Below are positions 10,603 through 19,506 of a DNA stretch of 27,722 nt, in pieces (position 1 is the stretch's first letter; the number at the start of each line of letters is the position of its first letter). Source of the DNA: Chlorokybus atmophyticus (taxonomy: Eukaryota > Streptophyta > Chlorokybophyceae > Chlorokybales > Chlorokybaceae). Location of the stretch: contig RHPI01001817.1 in the NCBI GenBank assembly GCA_009103225.1, positions 9,301 to 37,022 on the forward strand. Direction: 5' to 3'. The notes beneath the pieces were generated by a model. It searched no databases, was not told the origin of the DNA, and saw only the letters and a list, made by a program, of their open reading frames with translations. The position numbers were made by a program, and so were the translations under genes.

Positions 10603-10765
10603 CTGGTACCAGGCGCTTATGGGAAGCATGGAGGAGCTGGAGGAAGAGAAGGTCAAAGGCTTCGTCGCAATTTTACGCAAGAAGAGAGGCAAGGCTAGCA
10701 TGAGAGCTAGCGGTGCACGAGTTTAAAGGGGAGAAGAGTTGAAGGCCAAGCTGCCCGCGTGGGAG
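10603..10765 (+). other. Copia 3' internal remnant with polypurine tract
   Basis: Starts within a short unidentified Glu/Lys-rich open frame (10526-10726) and ends in GCGTGGGAG directly before the LTR start TGTTAAAG. The last ~40 bases align with the segment 3' of RNase H in the minus-strand copia. It is therefore the 3' edge of a family-A type element, and the internal deletion ends within or before it. Confidence 0.5.
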
Positions 10766-11216
10766 TGTTAAAGATATTCCTACATCCAGGCGGACGGTCA
10801 GCTTGCCCTCTGAATAGGAATGGCCGCGAGAAGGCTTTAGGCGAGGACTCAAGTCGAAAGTTCCAGACGCGTGAAGGTTCCAGGCGCGGACTCGAGTCCG
10901 GAGTCTGGCGACTTCCAGGCCTGCACGAGAATCGTCATAACTCGGTGATTACTGCACCGATTTGGGTCTTCTAGAGCTCAATACATAGCCTTTTAAAGTA
11001 GCTACAAGATGCTTCTTATAACGCAGCATTCAAATAAGTGTAGCGAACGTGGTGGCCTCTAGAGTAGACAGGTGTATTCCTGGCGGGTATAAAACCCGCG
11101 GACATGATGGCAATAGATGGTCTTGGTCTTAGTCTTGTTGTTGCAGACTCTTGGCGTTGGTGTTGGCTGGCGTGCACACATGTGCATGTGTAGGTTTGTC
11201 AACGCATCTCAATACA
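10766..11216 (+). repeat. Copia LTR, family A, plus orientation
   Basis: Begins TGTTAAAGATATTCC after a polypurine tract and ends CTCAATACA. It matches the LTR at 8266-8674 in inverted orientation, with an extra ~45-base block near 10850-10895. The TATA box sits in a perfect inverted repeat, GCGGGT 11083-11088 and ACCCGC 11094-11099. It serves as 3' LTR of the plus-strand copia fragment, although its family differs from the 5' LTR at 8793. Confidence 0.8.
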
Positions 11217-11370
11217 ATGCTCGTCCTTACAAACTTCCACTCCTGTGTGGAGGGTCGATGCTGATCGTATGTAGAAATACTCTCAACATACTCAACTCTG
11301 GTCTGCGACTATTGTTACAAGGCAAGCCACTTGGAGCCAGTCTGCTGACTCAAGTTTCCTGAGTTGAGAC
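11217..11370. other. Intergenic stretch
   Basis: Between the copia LTR and the gag-like segment. No coding signal, repeat or LTR end was found. No 5' LTR or primer site for the following gypsy element is visible here. Confidence 0.4.
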
Positions 11371-11835
11371 CCGTTAACAGCAACAACTCTGGTGTACAAC
11401 GGCAACAACTCTGGTGGCTACAACAGCAACAACACTGGAGGCCACGACGGCAACAACTCTGGTGGCTACAACAGCAATCACATCAGAGGCCATCACAACA
11501 CCAACAACTACGCCAACGCTCGCAAGGAAGAGCAAGGCTACAGGGGGAAGAATCGCCCTCCTCAGCGCAAGGGACTGGAAGGACGTTCGCGCGCTGCTGC
11601 TGTTGCCGCCAAGGCTCCAGCCAACCCGCCAGCTGATGACCATATGGCCGCCCTTATGGCGCGTATGGCATGCTTGGAGGAAGATAAGGAGCAGGACTAC
11701 CGCGCCTGTTACTTTGCCCAGTGGGCACTGATGGCTTCAAAGCGCACGAGAGACACCAGCACTCCGTCACGTATTCAACCATCCTGACGAGTTCGAGGGA
11801 AGCCGCAACAGCGTCAGCAGCCACCTCCTCTGAAG
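11371..11835 (+). pseudogene. Asn-rich gag-like segment (copy A)
   Basis: Opens with repeats of about 27 bases coding for NNSGG/YNSNN/HDGNN-type units, followed by a basic stretch (ARKEEQGYRGKNRPPQRK) and a helical stretch (ALMARMACLEEDKEQDY). The part from 11483 to 11835 recurs at 19149-19506 with high identity, and similarity stops sharply at both edges. I take it as part of a retroelement gag because of composition and location, but no zinc knuckle or capsid motif is visible. A frame change near 11740 would lead into the Ala/Thr-rich frame that follows. Confidence 0.5.
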
Positions 11836-12377
11836 CCACTAGTGGTGCTGCACCAGCAGCAACAGTTACACCGGCTACGTCAACTCCGTCAACGTCAGCA
11901 GCAATTGCTCCAGTGTTATTAGAAGTTGGTATACCAGTGAGCATCGTAACGCCAACACTAGTGAGCTCACTAACAACAGCCACTGCTCTCACCGACCCTG
12001 CAGCAGTAGGTCGCACCGGTCCAGCTCCACCTGCAGGACCACCTGTGTCAGCAAGTGTTGAGACTACCCTCGCGCCACTGAGCGGCACTCTCGCCACCAC
12101 CGACAGTGCCATCGTTAAGCGTGCTGCCACGCGCGCAGCAACATTGCCCGCCCTCAACGCCACTCAAGCTGTCCCACGAGATCAGCAAGCTAAGCGCGCA
12201 TGGGAGACCATCATGCGTGGAGCAGATCCCACTACCATGGCTTTTTGGCGCGGAGGAGAGCGAACAACTCGCGTTGAACGCAGTAATCGCGTCTGCCCAC
12301 TGCCTGAATATCACCTGCCAGAACAAACTCAGCGGCACCTGGAGGATGAAATCGCCGGCACGGCGCCTCCCATGTGA
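11721..12377 (+). CDS. Ala/Thr/Pro-rich gag-like open frame of the gypsy (+) element
   Basis: A 218-codon open frame of low-complexity Ala/Thr/Val/Pro sequence turning into a charged C-terminal part (RAWETIMRGADPTTMAFWRGGERTTRVERS). No known domain is recognised. It lies 5' of the protease and methyltransferase of the same strand, where gag is expected. The equivalent linker of the better preserved minus-strand element is also Ala/Thr-rich. Coding status is inferred from position and openness only; it may be a degraded gag. Confidence 0.4.
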   Translation: MGTDGFKAHERHQHSVTYSTILTSSREAATASAATSSEATSGAAPAATVTPATSTPSTSAAIAPVLLEVGIPVSIVTPTLVSSLTTATALTDPAAVGRTGPAPPAGPPVSASVETTLAPLSGTLATTDSAIVKRAATRAATLPALNATQAVPRDQQAKRAWETIMRGADPTTMAFWRGGERTTRVERSNRVCPLPEYHLPEQTQRHLEDEIAGTAPPM

Positions 12378-12389
12378 CACCGTGTCTTT

Positions 12390-13749
12390 GTGGTACAAAC
12401 ACCTGTTGTGCTAAAGTTGGCACTACAGTTGTTTTTGAATATGTATAACGACATGCAGACTGCGCCACGCCAGCCCGCACTAGTCCAGCATGATCCCTTT
12501 GAGCCAAGCCCGCTGGACACGTATTTGGACCGGCAACCCAATGTACAGCAGCACATCGTTGATACAGCCGACATGTCTCTGGGTGACAACGAAGCACTGA
12601 GGCCCCTCAGTACCGTTCGGCTTTATGAGCGCTACACCGCGCTGGAACAGGCTTTCACCTGGCGACAGGACCAAGCGGCAGCAATCGATGCAAGAGCGCA
12701 CGCCCTTGCCAATCCTCGCGCTGGCGTTTTTTAACCCACAATCGCTGGCCCATCATTCAGCACAACACCCCTTGTCGGTGGGCCCGACATTGACCAGGCG
12801 AAGGCGCCCAACAACCAGTGGGGTGATTGCCCCGCTGCTACCCGCCTTATTGGAATACTTGCCTGACAATTAACAGGATTCAGGGAGAGGTTACCTCACA
12901 CCGCAAGGGTGGACACAACGAGGTGGAGCAGGTTCACTCGGAGAACAGCAACTTCGCGCTGCCCTGTTGCAATAAGCAACCATGCTGCACCGACAAGAAG
13001 GCATCGGCCTGAGACGGATGTTGGGGATGCGAGAAGGTGGTAATGCAGCTCGAGCAAGACTCGTGACTTGGCAAGACACCAATCACCCCGCAATCCCCCT
13101 GTTCGCATTCGGCAAAAGATTTTTTGGTTGCACGCCTTTCTGCGCTCGCTACGGCAAGCCTATGACGAGGTTGCCTCGGCAGCCACTGACACCTTAGAAG
13201 GAGCTTAAAAGGCCATATTGAGGTTGCCAGGGGTGGAAGCAGCGCGGCAACGCAGACGCATCGCAGCTGCTTGTGAGCAGCATGTCTAATAGCCAAAGAT
13301 TTACCCCACTGTGCGGATACGAGCAACAACGGTGCTAGAAGTGGGGATGGTCACTGGCAGATGGGATGCCTACGTGGCAGGGATTATAAGGGTTTCCACC
13401 ATCACCCACGACATAAGAGCGCGGCTCCTACACACAGTGTATCTTTAGCCCATGCCTCCGAATCACCGCTGGTGTGACGTGGTCAGCGATTCAACAGCCA
13501 CATGGGAAGGTACACTGGTCAGGGAGGCAGCTCATGCTATACGCTGAACTTATGTGGAAGAACAGGCTGCACGGAAGGCGGGCCCACAAACACCCGGTCC
13601 TCCAGGGTTTCCTTAACAGCCACTGGCTACGCCGCCAAGTATGACCCCGGCCACACAGAGGCGCAATGCCCCTGCGCCACAACTAGGGCAACCACAGGAA
13701 GCACCGCCAGCACTAGGCCGCAGCGCGTATACCAACAGCCAAGATAAGG
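12390..13749 (+). pseudogene. Degenerate gag-like region of the gypsy (+) element
   Basis: Begins with a 114-codon open frame containing LRPLSTVRLYERYTALEQAF, possibly a capsid-like helical stretch, then breaks into many short frames up to the protease. Fragments that seem to continue it include TPLVGGPDIDQAKAPNNQ near 12770 and LHAFLRSLRQAYDEVASAA near 13130. I see no zinc knuckle. Function is inferred from its position between copy A and the protease. Frameshifts and stops are too many for an intact protein. Confidence 0.4.
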
Positions 13750-14337
13750 ATGGTTCGGGCCAGACCGCAGTCAAAGAGAGGTTCTCAAGACTCAGCTAGT
13801 CGAGGGGCGCTTGCTGCACTGCGCTCGACACTACCGGAGGAGACTACAGCAGCAGTCACCCCACGCACGCGCTACCAACCATTCAAGCGCCTGCGCATCC
13901 ACGCAAACGCAGCCATGAACGCCAACCAAGGCAAGCATGTCACTATTGATGGACGAGCACCCAAGCGTGTGATGCTGGACTCGGGAGCCCAGTCTGTCAT
14001 CATCGGACATTATTTCGCACGCGACCTTGGCATCACCAGCGCTGAGCTGATGCCGTGCCCATACGTGCTTAACACAGCAACAGACAGCTGTTACAAGGTG
14101 ATTAGCATCACAAAGTAAGCCCTCTGCATTCGCTTGACAGAAGTGGACCCTTCCCACAGCACCGAGGTCATACAGAAGTGTGTGGTCACTGACGTAGGAT
14201 CTTTCGACATGTTGCTGGGACAGGACTTCAACTTCCCTGTTGGCATGGGGCTGGACTGCCGGACAGAAAAGGCATGGTTTCGTCCTCGTTGGGATGAAGA
14301 GGATGGAGACGTTCAATGATATCTGCCTCTCAAGCTG
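13750..14337 (+). pseudogene. Gypsy (+) aspartic protease
   Basis: Retropepsin-type protease that would mature the polyprotein. The catalytic box is VMLDSGAQSVIIG (Asp at 13978-13980), followed by PCPYVLNTATDS and, after a stop, FDMLLGQDFNFPVG and FRPRWDEE. It aligns along its length with the minus-strand element (VVLVDTGAQPVILG, DVLLGQDFLFPVG, FFRPRWR). The single TAA at 14116-14118 falls where the other copy has Gln (ITVQP), a C-to-T change from CAA. A frame change after 14317 leads into the methyltransferase frame. Confidence 0.8.
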
Positions 14338-15652
14338 GTGGCTCGCACTCGATATCACCGAAGGTCAGCTGCAACAGCCACCTACGGGTCGTTGTCGACA
14401 ACCACTAACAGGTCAGCTGCAACAGCCACTTACAGGTCGGTATTGACAACCACTGACAGATCAGCTGAGGTGGTCACCCACAACTCTGACCAAGGCTCTC
14501 CTATCCCATACGACGAGTCTCAGGAAGATGCCACTGGAAAAGTGGCCCACCAGAAACCAGCGGAACGCCACTGGCGCGCACAGGTGGTCGCACATCTGCT
14601 ACTGACCAAACCACGGCTCATTCCATGGTTCTCTCTATACAGGGACCAAGCTGCAGTCCAGGAGCAACACCAAGTGGCCACTGAAGTAGTGGAGTTTCAT
14701 GTATTCTGTCGACAACAAGGCATCATCGTGTTGGAACTATTTGGAGGAATAGGTAGCGGCCTCGCCGCCGTCCTCAACACCGGCGCGACGGTCATCAAGT
14801 ACTTCTACTGTGACCCTGATCCGCACGCACAAATTGCCCTCAGCCACCACCTGCGCCACCTACACAAAAGCTACCCACAGCCACTGCCGCCATCGGCACT
14901 GCAAGGCAGTCTGAAGGCACTGCCACAGGACATCCGTTTAATCATTGCGGATCACCTCCTGGCGGTGGGCAACATCAACCTGCTAATAGCAGGATGGGAG
15001 TGTCAAGAACACTCCCGAGCAGGCAGAGGCCAAGAACTCGCTGATCCTCACTCGCGGCTGTTTTGGGAACTGATGCGTATCATCAAAATCCTGCAGAGCA
15101 ACCAACTGTCCAAGCCTCCAGGATACATTATTGAGAATGTGCACTCCGAGGACGATAAGCGCCATCACGTGGCCAACAGCGTTCGACAAGTGTGTTCTTT
15201 ACTGGGACACCCTCTCAAAATAACGCAGCGCGTCATGGCTCCCGTGCTCATCACGTCCGCGCGAAGTGGACCAACTCGGCTATAATCGAGGATCTCTTGC
15301 TGCAGAACATTTGCACAGCAGTCGTCCACGCGATCTCACCGTCGACGCTATCCTGGACCATGAGCGCACATCACAACCAGTCACCCGACACGATCACCAG
15401 CAATTCTACCAGTGCCGCCAGCCTGGTCAACCACGTCGTGCGCTCCCCACTCTGGTGTCTTCCAAGGATCATACGCCTTTCGCAACCATGGCGAAGGCAT
15501 AGTGTTGGATTTCAACACAGGCCAACTGAGAGAGAACCCAACGCACGTGAACTTGAACGCGCCATGGGTTCTCTGTAAATAGTATCATGGGTTCCACGCT
15601 GACCATCAGTCAGCAATGTCAGCTGTTGGGACGCGCCATGGACTAGAACAGC
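14338..15652 (+). pseudogene. Gypsy (+) C5-DNA methyltransferase domain, DNMT3-like
   Basis: The open frame 14338-15285 carries, after a Thr/Ser-rich repeat linker, the S-adenosylmethionine motif I LELFGGIGSGLAA (about residues 131-144) with CDPDP (motif II). Motif IV is LLIAGWECQEHSRAG with the catalytic Cys at 15001-15003, then FWELMRIIK and motif VI YIIENVHSEDDKR. After a frameshift near 15230 motif VIII continues as AARHGSRAHHVRAKWTN, then a target-recognition region in broken frames, motif IX (ELERAMG near 15550) and motif X (LLGRAMD-stop-NSMVWLL, 15625-15660). Motif order matches C5 methyltransferases that transfer a methyl group from SAM to cytosine. The ERAMGF and LLG ends resemble DNMT3. 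Pro before the catalytic Cys is replaced by Glu, as in the second copy at 22603-23580. Confidence 0.82.
14363..14467 (+). repeat. 48-bp tandem repeat in coding frame
   Basis: Two full units (14363-14410, 14411-14458) and a partial third, starting GGTCAGCTGCAACAGCCAC. The period is 16 codons and it encodes a Ser/Thr/Ala-rich flexible linker (RSAATATY-type) between protease and methyltransferase. Confidence 0.85.
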
Positions 15653-17160
15653 ATGGTATGGTTATTGGAAATATGCTTTGCTCTCCAGGACCGCCATGTG
15701 TCCTTCAAAAAGCTCGAACACCTGGCGGGGGGTTGGGCCGATCACGTGCAAGTGACCAAAGCGGCACACACCGCCCTCGAAATTGCCCACATGGAGGAGC
15801 AGGCAGCAGTTATTGTGGAGGACATCCCAGTAGTCGCCAACGCTACCTCTTGGTCCTATGCCATTGGACCACTAGCTACAGGCCAGACGCGAGAACAACT
15901 TGAGGCTCTCCTCAACAAGTGGAGGAGTCGGTTCAGCTTCAGCGTGACGGAACTGGGCGTTTGCTTAGTCTACCAAATGGACATCGAGTTGGTGGACATC
16001 AAACCGGTGTTTCAACGACAGTATCGACTCTTCAAGCTGGAAGAAGACGTGGTGGAGCAGAGGTGCAAGGCTATGCTAAATGTAGGCCTATTTGAGGAGT
16101 CCACATCGGACTCTGCGGCCGCGACTGTCATGCCCCTGAAGAAGGATTCAGCAGACAACTGGACAGACCGGCGTATGTGCGGCGACTATTGCCCTTTCAA
16201 CAAAACCAAGCAAGACAGGTATCCAATGCCTACTGTAGGAGACTATACCGTCTTTAGCATCTTGGACATGAGACAAGGGTACAACCAAATCGCCATCAAG
16301 GAGGAGGACAAGCACAAGACCTCTTTCTGGGGCAACCGGCAGCTGTACCAGTGGAAGGTCATGCCCTTCGGACTGAAGAATGCTCCTGCCAATTTCCAGC
16401 TCGTCATGCACAAAGCCTTGAAGGGGCTGGACTTTGCGCGATGCTACATTGACGACATTCTCATCTTCAGCCGCAGCAACGAAAAGCACCTTCTTCACTC
16501 GCAAGGTACCCTACCTAGGGCACATGATTGTGCCCCACGGTGTGTTCGTACAGCAGGCAAAGGTGGAGGCCTTGGCGGCTATCCCTACTCCAACAGCCCT
16601 TACGCGCCTGCGCGCCTTTCTAGGCCTTGCCAACTATTATCGCCGGTTCGTGAAGATCGCGCGAACCCTCCACGAGCTTCTGAAGAAGCAAGTGGAATTT
16701 GCGTGGAAGGAGCCACAGCAGCAGGCGGTTGAGGAGCTAAAGGGCAGGCTCACCACTGCTCCCATCCTGCAACGCCTTGACCACAATAAGCCCTTCACAC
16801 CGACTGGAGCAAGCTTGGGATGGGGGCTGTGCTGATGCAGCACGATAAGAACAAGAAGGAGCGGGTGGTGTCGTACGCCAGCCGAAGCAACAATAGCGCT
16901 GAGGCCAACTACAGCAGCTACGAGGGGGAGTGCCTCACTGCAGTGTGGGCTATCTCCTTATTTGGACTTTTCCTCTTTGGTCGGCAATTCCAGGTGATTA
17001 CCGATAATTAGCCACTCAGGTGGTTGATGACCAACATCTAACAAGGAAACTTGCTCGCTGGGCCATGTTGTTGCAGGTGTATGACTTTGAGATCGACCAC
17101 CGCGCCGGCCTCACCCATCGGGACGCCGATGGCCTCAGTCACAACCCTCACCTCAGTACA
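15653..17160 (+). pseudogene. Gypsy (+) reverse transcriptase and RNase H
   Basis: The RT starts with DIELVDIKPVFQRQYRL, then MCGDY, DRYPMP, FSILDMRQGYNQIAI, QLYQWKVMPFGLKNAPANFQ and the catalytic CYIDDILIFS (YIDD 16444-16455). Compared with the minus-strand copy, about 7 codons are lost between DRYPMP and FSILDM. About 30 codons plus a frame change are lost after KHLLHS near 16500, removing the RT thumb start before YLGHMIVP. The connection LRAFLGLANYYRRFV is intact. RNase H follows in three frames: SYASRSNN, YSSYEGECL, QVITDN then TAG (17009-17011, Gln in the sister copy), and FEIDHRAGLTHRDADGLS. The domain order is standard gypsy pol, placed after the methyltransferase. Confidence 0.88.
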
Positions 17161-17500
17161 AACAATGCAACCGGAGCTCGGCACGAGCTTGGCCCTGCAG
17201 CAGCAGCTCCCACCGTGGTGGCCATGTTTGCTGTTGCCGCGTTACGTTCATGGCGCCAGATCAACACCACCGCCACCCCAACGGCAGAGGAGATTCCTAC
17301 CCCTAAATACCGGCCCCACAGTGAGACACCCCTAAAGGACGTCCACGCGGTCGACATTGAAGTCGACGACACCGAGCTGGCACCCACCGACACCAGGCAG
17401 GACATATGGCTGAACAAGCCATCACTCTCCTTCCTTCAAAGTGGCTAGCTTTCCCCCAACACGAGTGCACGAGAGAAAGATCATATTAGTCAACGCACCC
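17161..17500 (+). other. Linker between RNase H and integrase
   Basis: Open frame tail rich in Ala, Thr, Pro and Asp/Glu (VDIEVDDTELAPTDTRQD) with no domain recognised. It connects RNase H to the integrase zinc region. Confidence 0.4.
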
Positions 17501-18698
17501 GCCACTAGCGGTGAGCGGATGACAAGTTGTATCGCCGCGTCTATGACGAGGACAAAGAGGTGCCGACACCAGCCACACGCAAGGGCATCATCGCTGCCCT
17601 CCACACTGAGCTTGGACACTTCGGTGTCAAGCGTACCGTCAGCCTTGTAAGGACGCAATATTAGTGGTATGAGCTGTCCAAACAGGAGCAGGGGTTCATC
17701 AGTCACTGCCAACAGTGTGACATGGTACGCGCCAGCCTCACACATGCAGCGCCACCTTGCACCTTCTCCCCATCTCCGATCTTTGGTATTGTTGGGGACT
17801 CGACATCTTGGGAGACTTGGCACCCTCGGCACGTGGCAACCGTTACATCCTGGTCATAATCGAGCACTCCTCTAAATGGGTGGAGCTGGAGCCATTACCC
17901 GACAAGAGCAGCAGGGGGGTTTCTCAAGCCTTCCTCTCCCATGTTCTCAGCCGGTTCCGCAGCTGCCCTGAGGTCATCACCGACCAAGGCACTGAGTTCA
18001 GAGGGGAGTTCGACACTCTGTTGGACAGATGCTACATCGATCATCGCCGCACTTCGCGTGACCACCCCCAAGCCGACGGTCTCGCCGAGCGGACAGTACA
18101 GACTATCAAGAAAGCACTCCGCAAGTACGTGCTGAAATATGAGAAGAACACTTGGGACGACCACCTTCCGTGGGTGGCTCATGGATACCGATTGTCAAAG
18201 CAGGCGGCTCTGCGCGAGTACATCCCAAACTACCTGCTGTTCGGGCGTCCGCCATTGCTTCCCTTTCGTGCACAGCAGGAAGTAGACCGTGTGGTGAACA
18301 ACCTTGACGATCCCGACTGCATGCACAACGACATTACCACACGCGTCACGCTGTTCGAGCACACCTTCCCAATAACCTTCAACAACCTGCGCATTGCACA
18401 GCACCGCGACACCCTGCGCTACGAGCGCGTGCGGAGCGGCTCCTAAAACGAGCGCCAACGGCGGTTTCAAGCAGGGGACTTTGCCTACCGCATGGCAGCC
18501 ACCAAGAATACGCTCGACACCTCCATAAGCCGCACCGTCCTTAAGGTACTCGAGGTGTACCCCACAGGAGTGCTGGACCTCCTCGGTAAAAACGGCGAGA
18601 GGTTGAAAGACAACATGGTGAACTGCGCGCCATGTCACCTTCCTTATATAGCAGGCTTCGCGCGCATCCAGCACCCTCGCCCCGCCCGCAGCACATGC
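17501..18698 (+). pseudogene. Gypsy (+) integrase
   Basis: An HHCC zinc-binding N-terminus is visible at about 17520-17715 (LHTELGHFGVKRT and HCQQCD), interrupted by a TAG near 17658 and a frameshift. The catalytic core is in the frame from 17757: WGLDILG (Asp 17802-17804), VIIEHSSKWVE, VITDQGTEFRGEF (second Asp) and HPQADGLAERTVQTIKKAL with the Glu about 35 residues later, all intact. The RRFQAGDFAYRM block and DLLGKNGERLKDNMV form the C-terminal part that leads into the PHD finger without a break. One TAA at 18444-18446 lies between core and tail in the same frame. Confidence 0.88.
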
Positions 18699-18833
18699 TG
18701 TGAATGCTGCGGCAGCTCCGGCGACAACGCACTCATGATGCTCTGCGATGGCTGCAACAAGGGCCTGCATTGCTACTGTCTGGAGCCCCCATTGGATGCA
18801 ATACCCATGGAGGAGTACTGGTGCGACGATTGC
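18699..18833 (+). other. PHD finger domain at the end of the gypsy (+) integrase
   Basis: C4HC3 pattern complete: CECC pair, then LMMLCDGCNKGLHCYCLEPP and EEYWCDDC. The zinc ligands are Cys-x2-Cys, Cys-x2-Cys, His-x2-Cys and Cys-x2-Cys with the Trp two residues before the last pair, as in PHD fingers that bind histone H3 tails. The domain sits where other gypsy elements carry a chromodomain, in the same frame as the integrase; the stop follows at 18861-18863. Family knowledge suggests it would target integration to chromatin marks, which is inference here. The ligand spacing and the LEPPL-x-IP block argue against a RING finger or zinc knuckle. Confidence 0.9.
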
Positions 18834-18894
18834 CGCACCAACGGTCCTCCTCACCTACGTTAACAACTGAGCTCTAGAGCTGGAACCTCCCCAT

Positions 18895-19147
18895 AAACTC
18901 AGGGGGGGTGGCTTGTTGGCTGTGTGTTCAACAGCACATCATGTACACTAAGGAGGACACCGCCTCCACCTGTCCGTGTGATTCAGCGACAGCGGAGCAG
19001 CTCCATCAAGCACTCCTCGCCATCCGAGCTAGGTTATCTTTTACTTTTGCTACAGGTTACAACATGTTGCAGCAACAGGGCTAGCAAGCATGTCTTTCCT
19101 TGTAGCGGCCCGACACAGTGTGACCCTCGATTCTCCTTGACCCAACA
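18895..19147 (+). repeat. Gypsy (+) polypurine tract and 3' LTR
   Basis: AGGGGGGGTGG (18901-18911) is a polypurine tract. The LTR would run from TGTTGG (18914) to CCAACA (19147), 234 bases, with the usual TG..CA ends and inverted hexamers. No matching 5' LTR was found upstream of the element, so the element is 5' incomplete in this respect. ATAGC follows as possible target duplication. Confidence 0.55.
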
Positions 19148-19148
19148 A

Positions 19149-19506
19149 TAGCAACCACACCAAAGGCCATGACAACAACTACGCCAACGCCCGCAAAGAA
19201 GAGCAAGGCGACATGGGGAAGCATCGTCCTCCTCAGCGCAAGGGACTGGAAGGACGTCTGCGCAATGCTGCTGTTGCCACCAAGGCTTCAGCCAACCCGC
19301 CAGCTGATGACTTTATTGCTGCCCTCATGGCGCGTATGGCACGCTTGGAGGAAGATAAGGAGCAGGACTACCGCGCCTGCTACATTGCCCAATGGGCACT
19401 GATGGCTTCAAAGCGCACGAGAGACACGAGCACTCCGTCACGCGTTTAACCACCCCGATGAGCTTGAGGGGAAGCCGCAGCATCATCAGCAGCTACCTCC
19501 TCTGAA
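19149..19506 (+). repeat. Gag-like segment (copy B), direct repeat of 11483-11835
   Basis: Encodes the same basic and helical gag-like stretch as copy A (NNYANARKEEQG, ALMARMARLEEDKEQDYRACY) with scattered substitutions. It begins within two bases of the 3' LTR and ends with CCTCCTCTGAAG, beyond which it abuts the tyrosine recombinase remnant. It lacks the Asn-rich repeats of copy A. Confidence 0.75.

Noticed and set aside
11654-12163. 169-codon minus-strand Ala/Val-rich open frame
   Set aside because: Mirror of the Ala/Thr-rich plus-strand gag-like frame; the composition explains its openness.
18195-18854. 219-codon minus-strand open frame
   Set aside because: Antisense to the integrase core and PHD finger, which have clear catalytic and zinc-binding residues.
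11483-19506. Direct repeats as LTRs of the gypsy (+) element
   Set aside because: They lack TG..CA ends and a primer site, read as protein, and a better LTR candidate (18914-19147) with polypurine tract lies inside.
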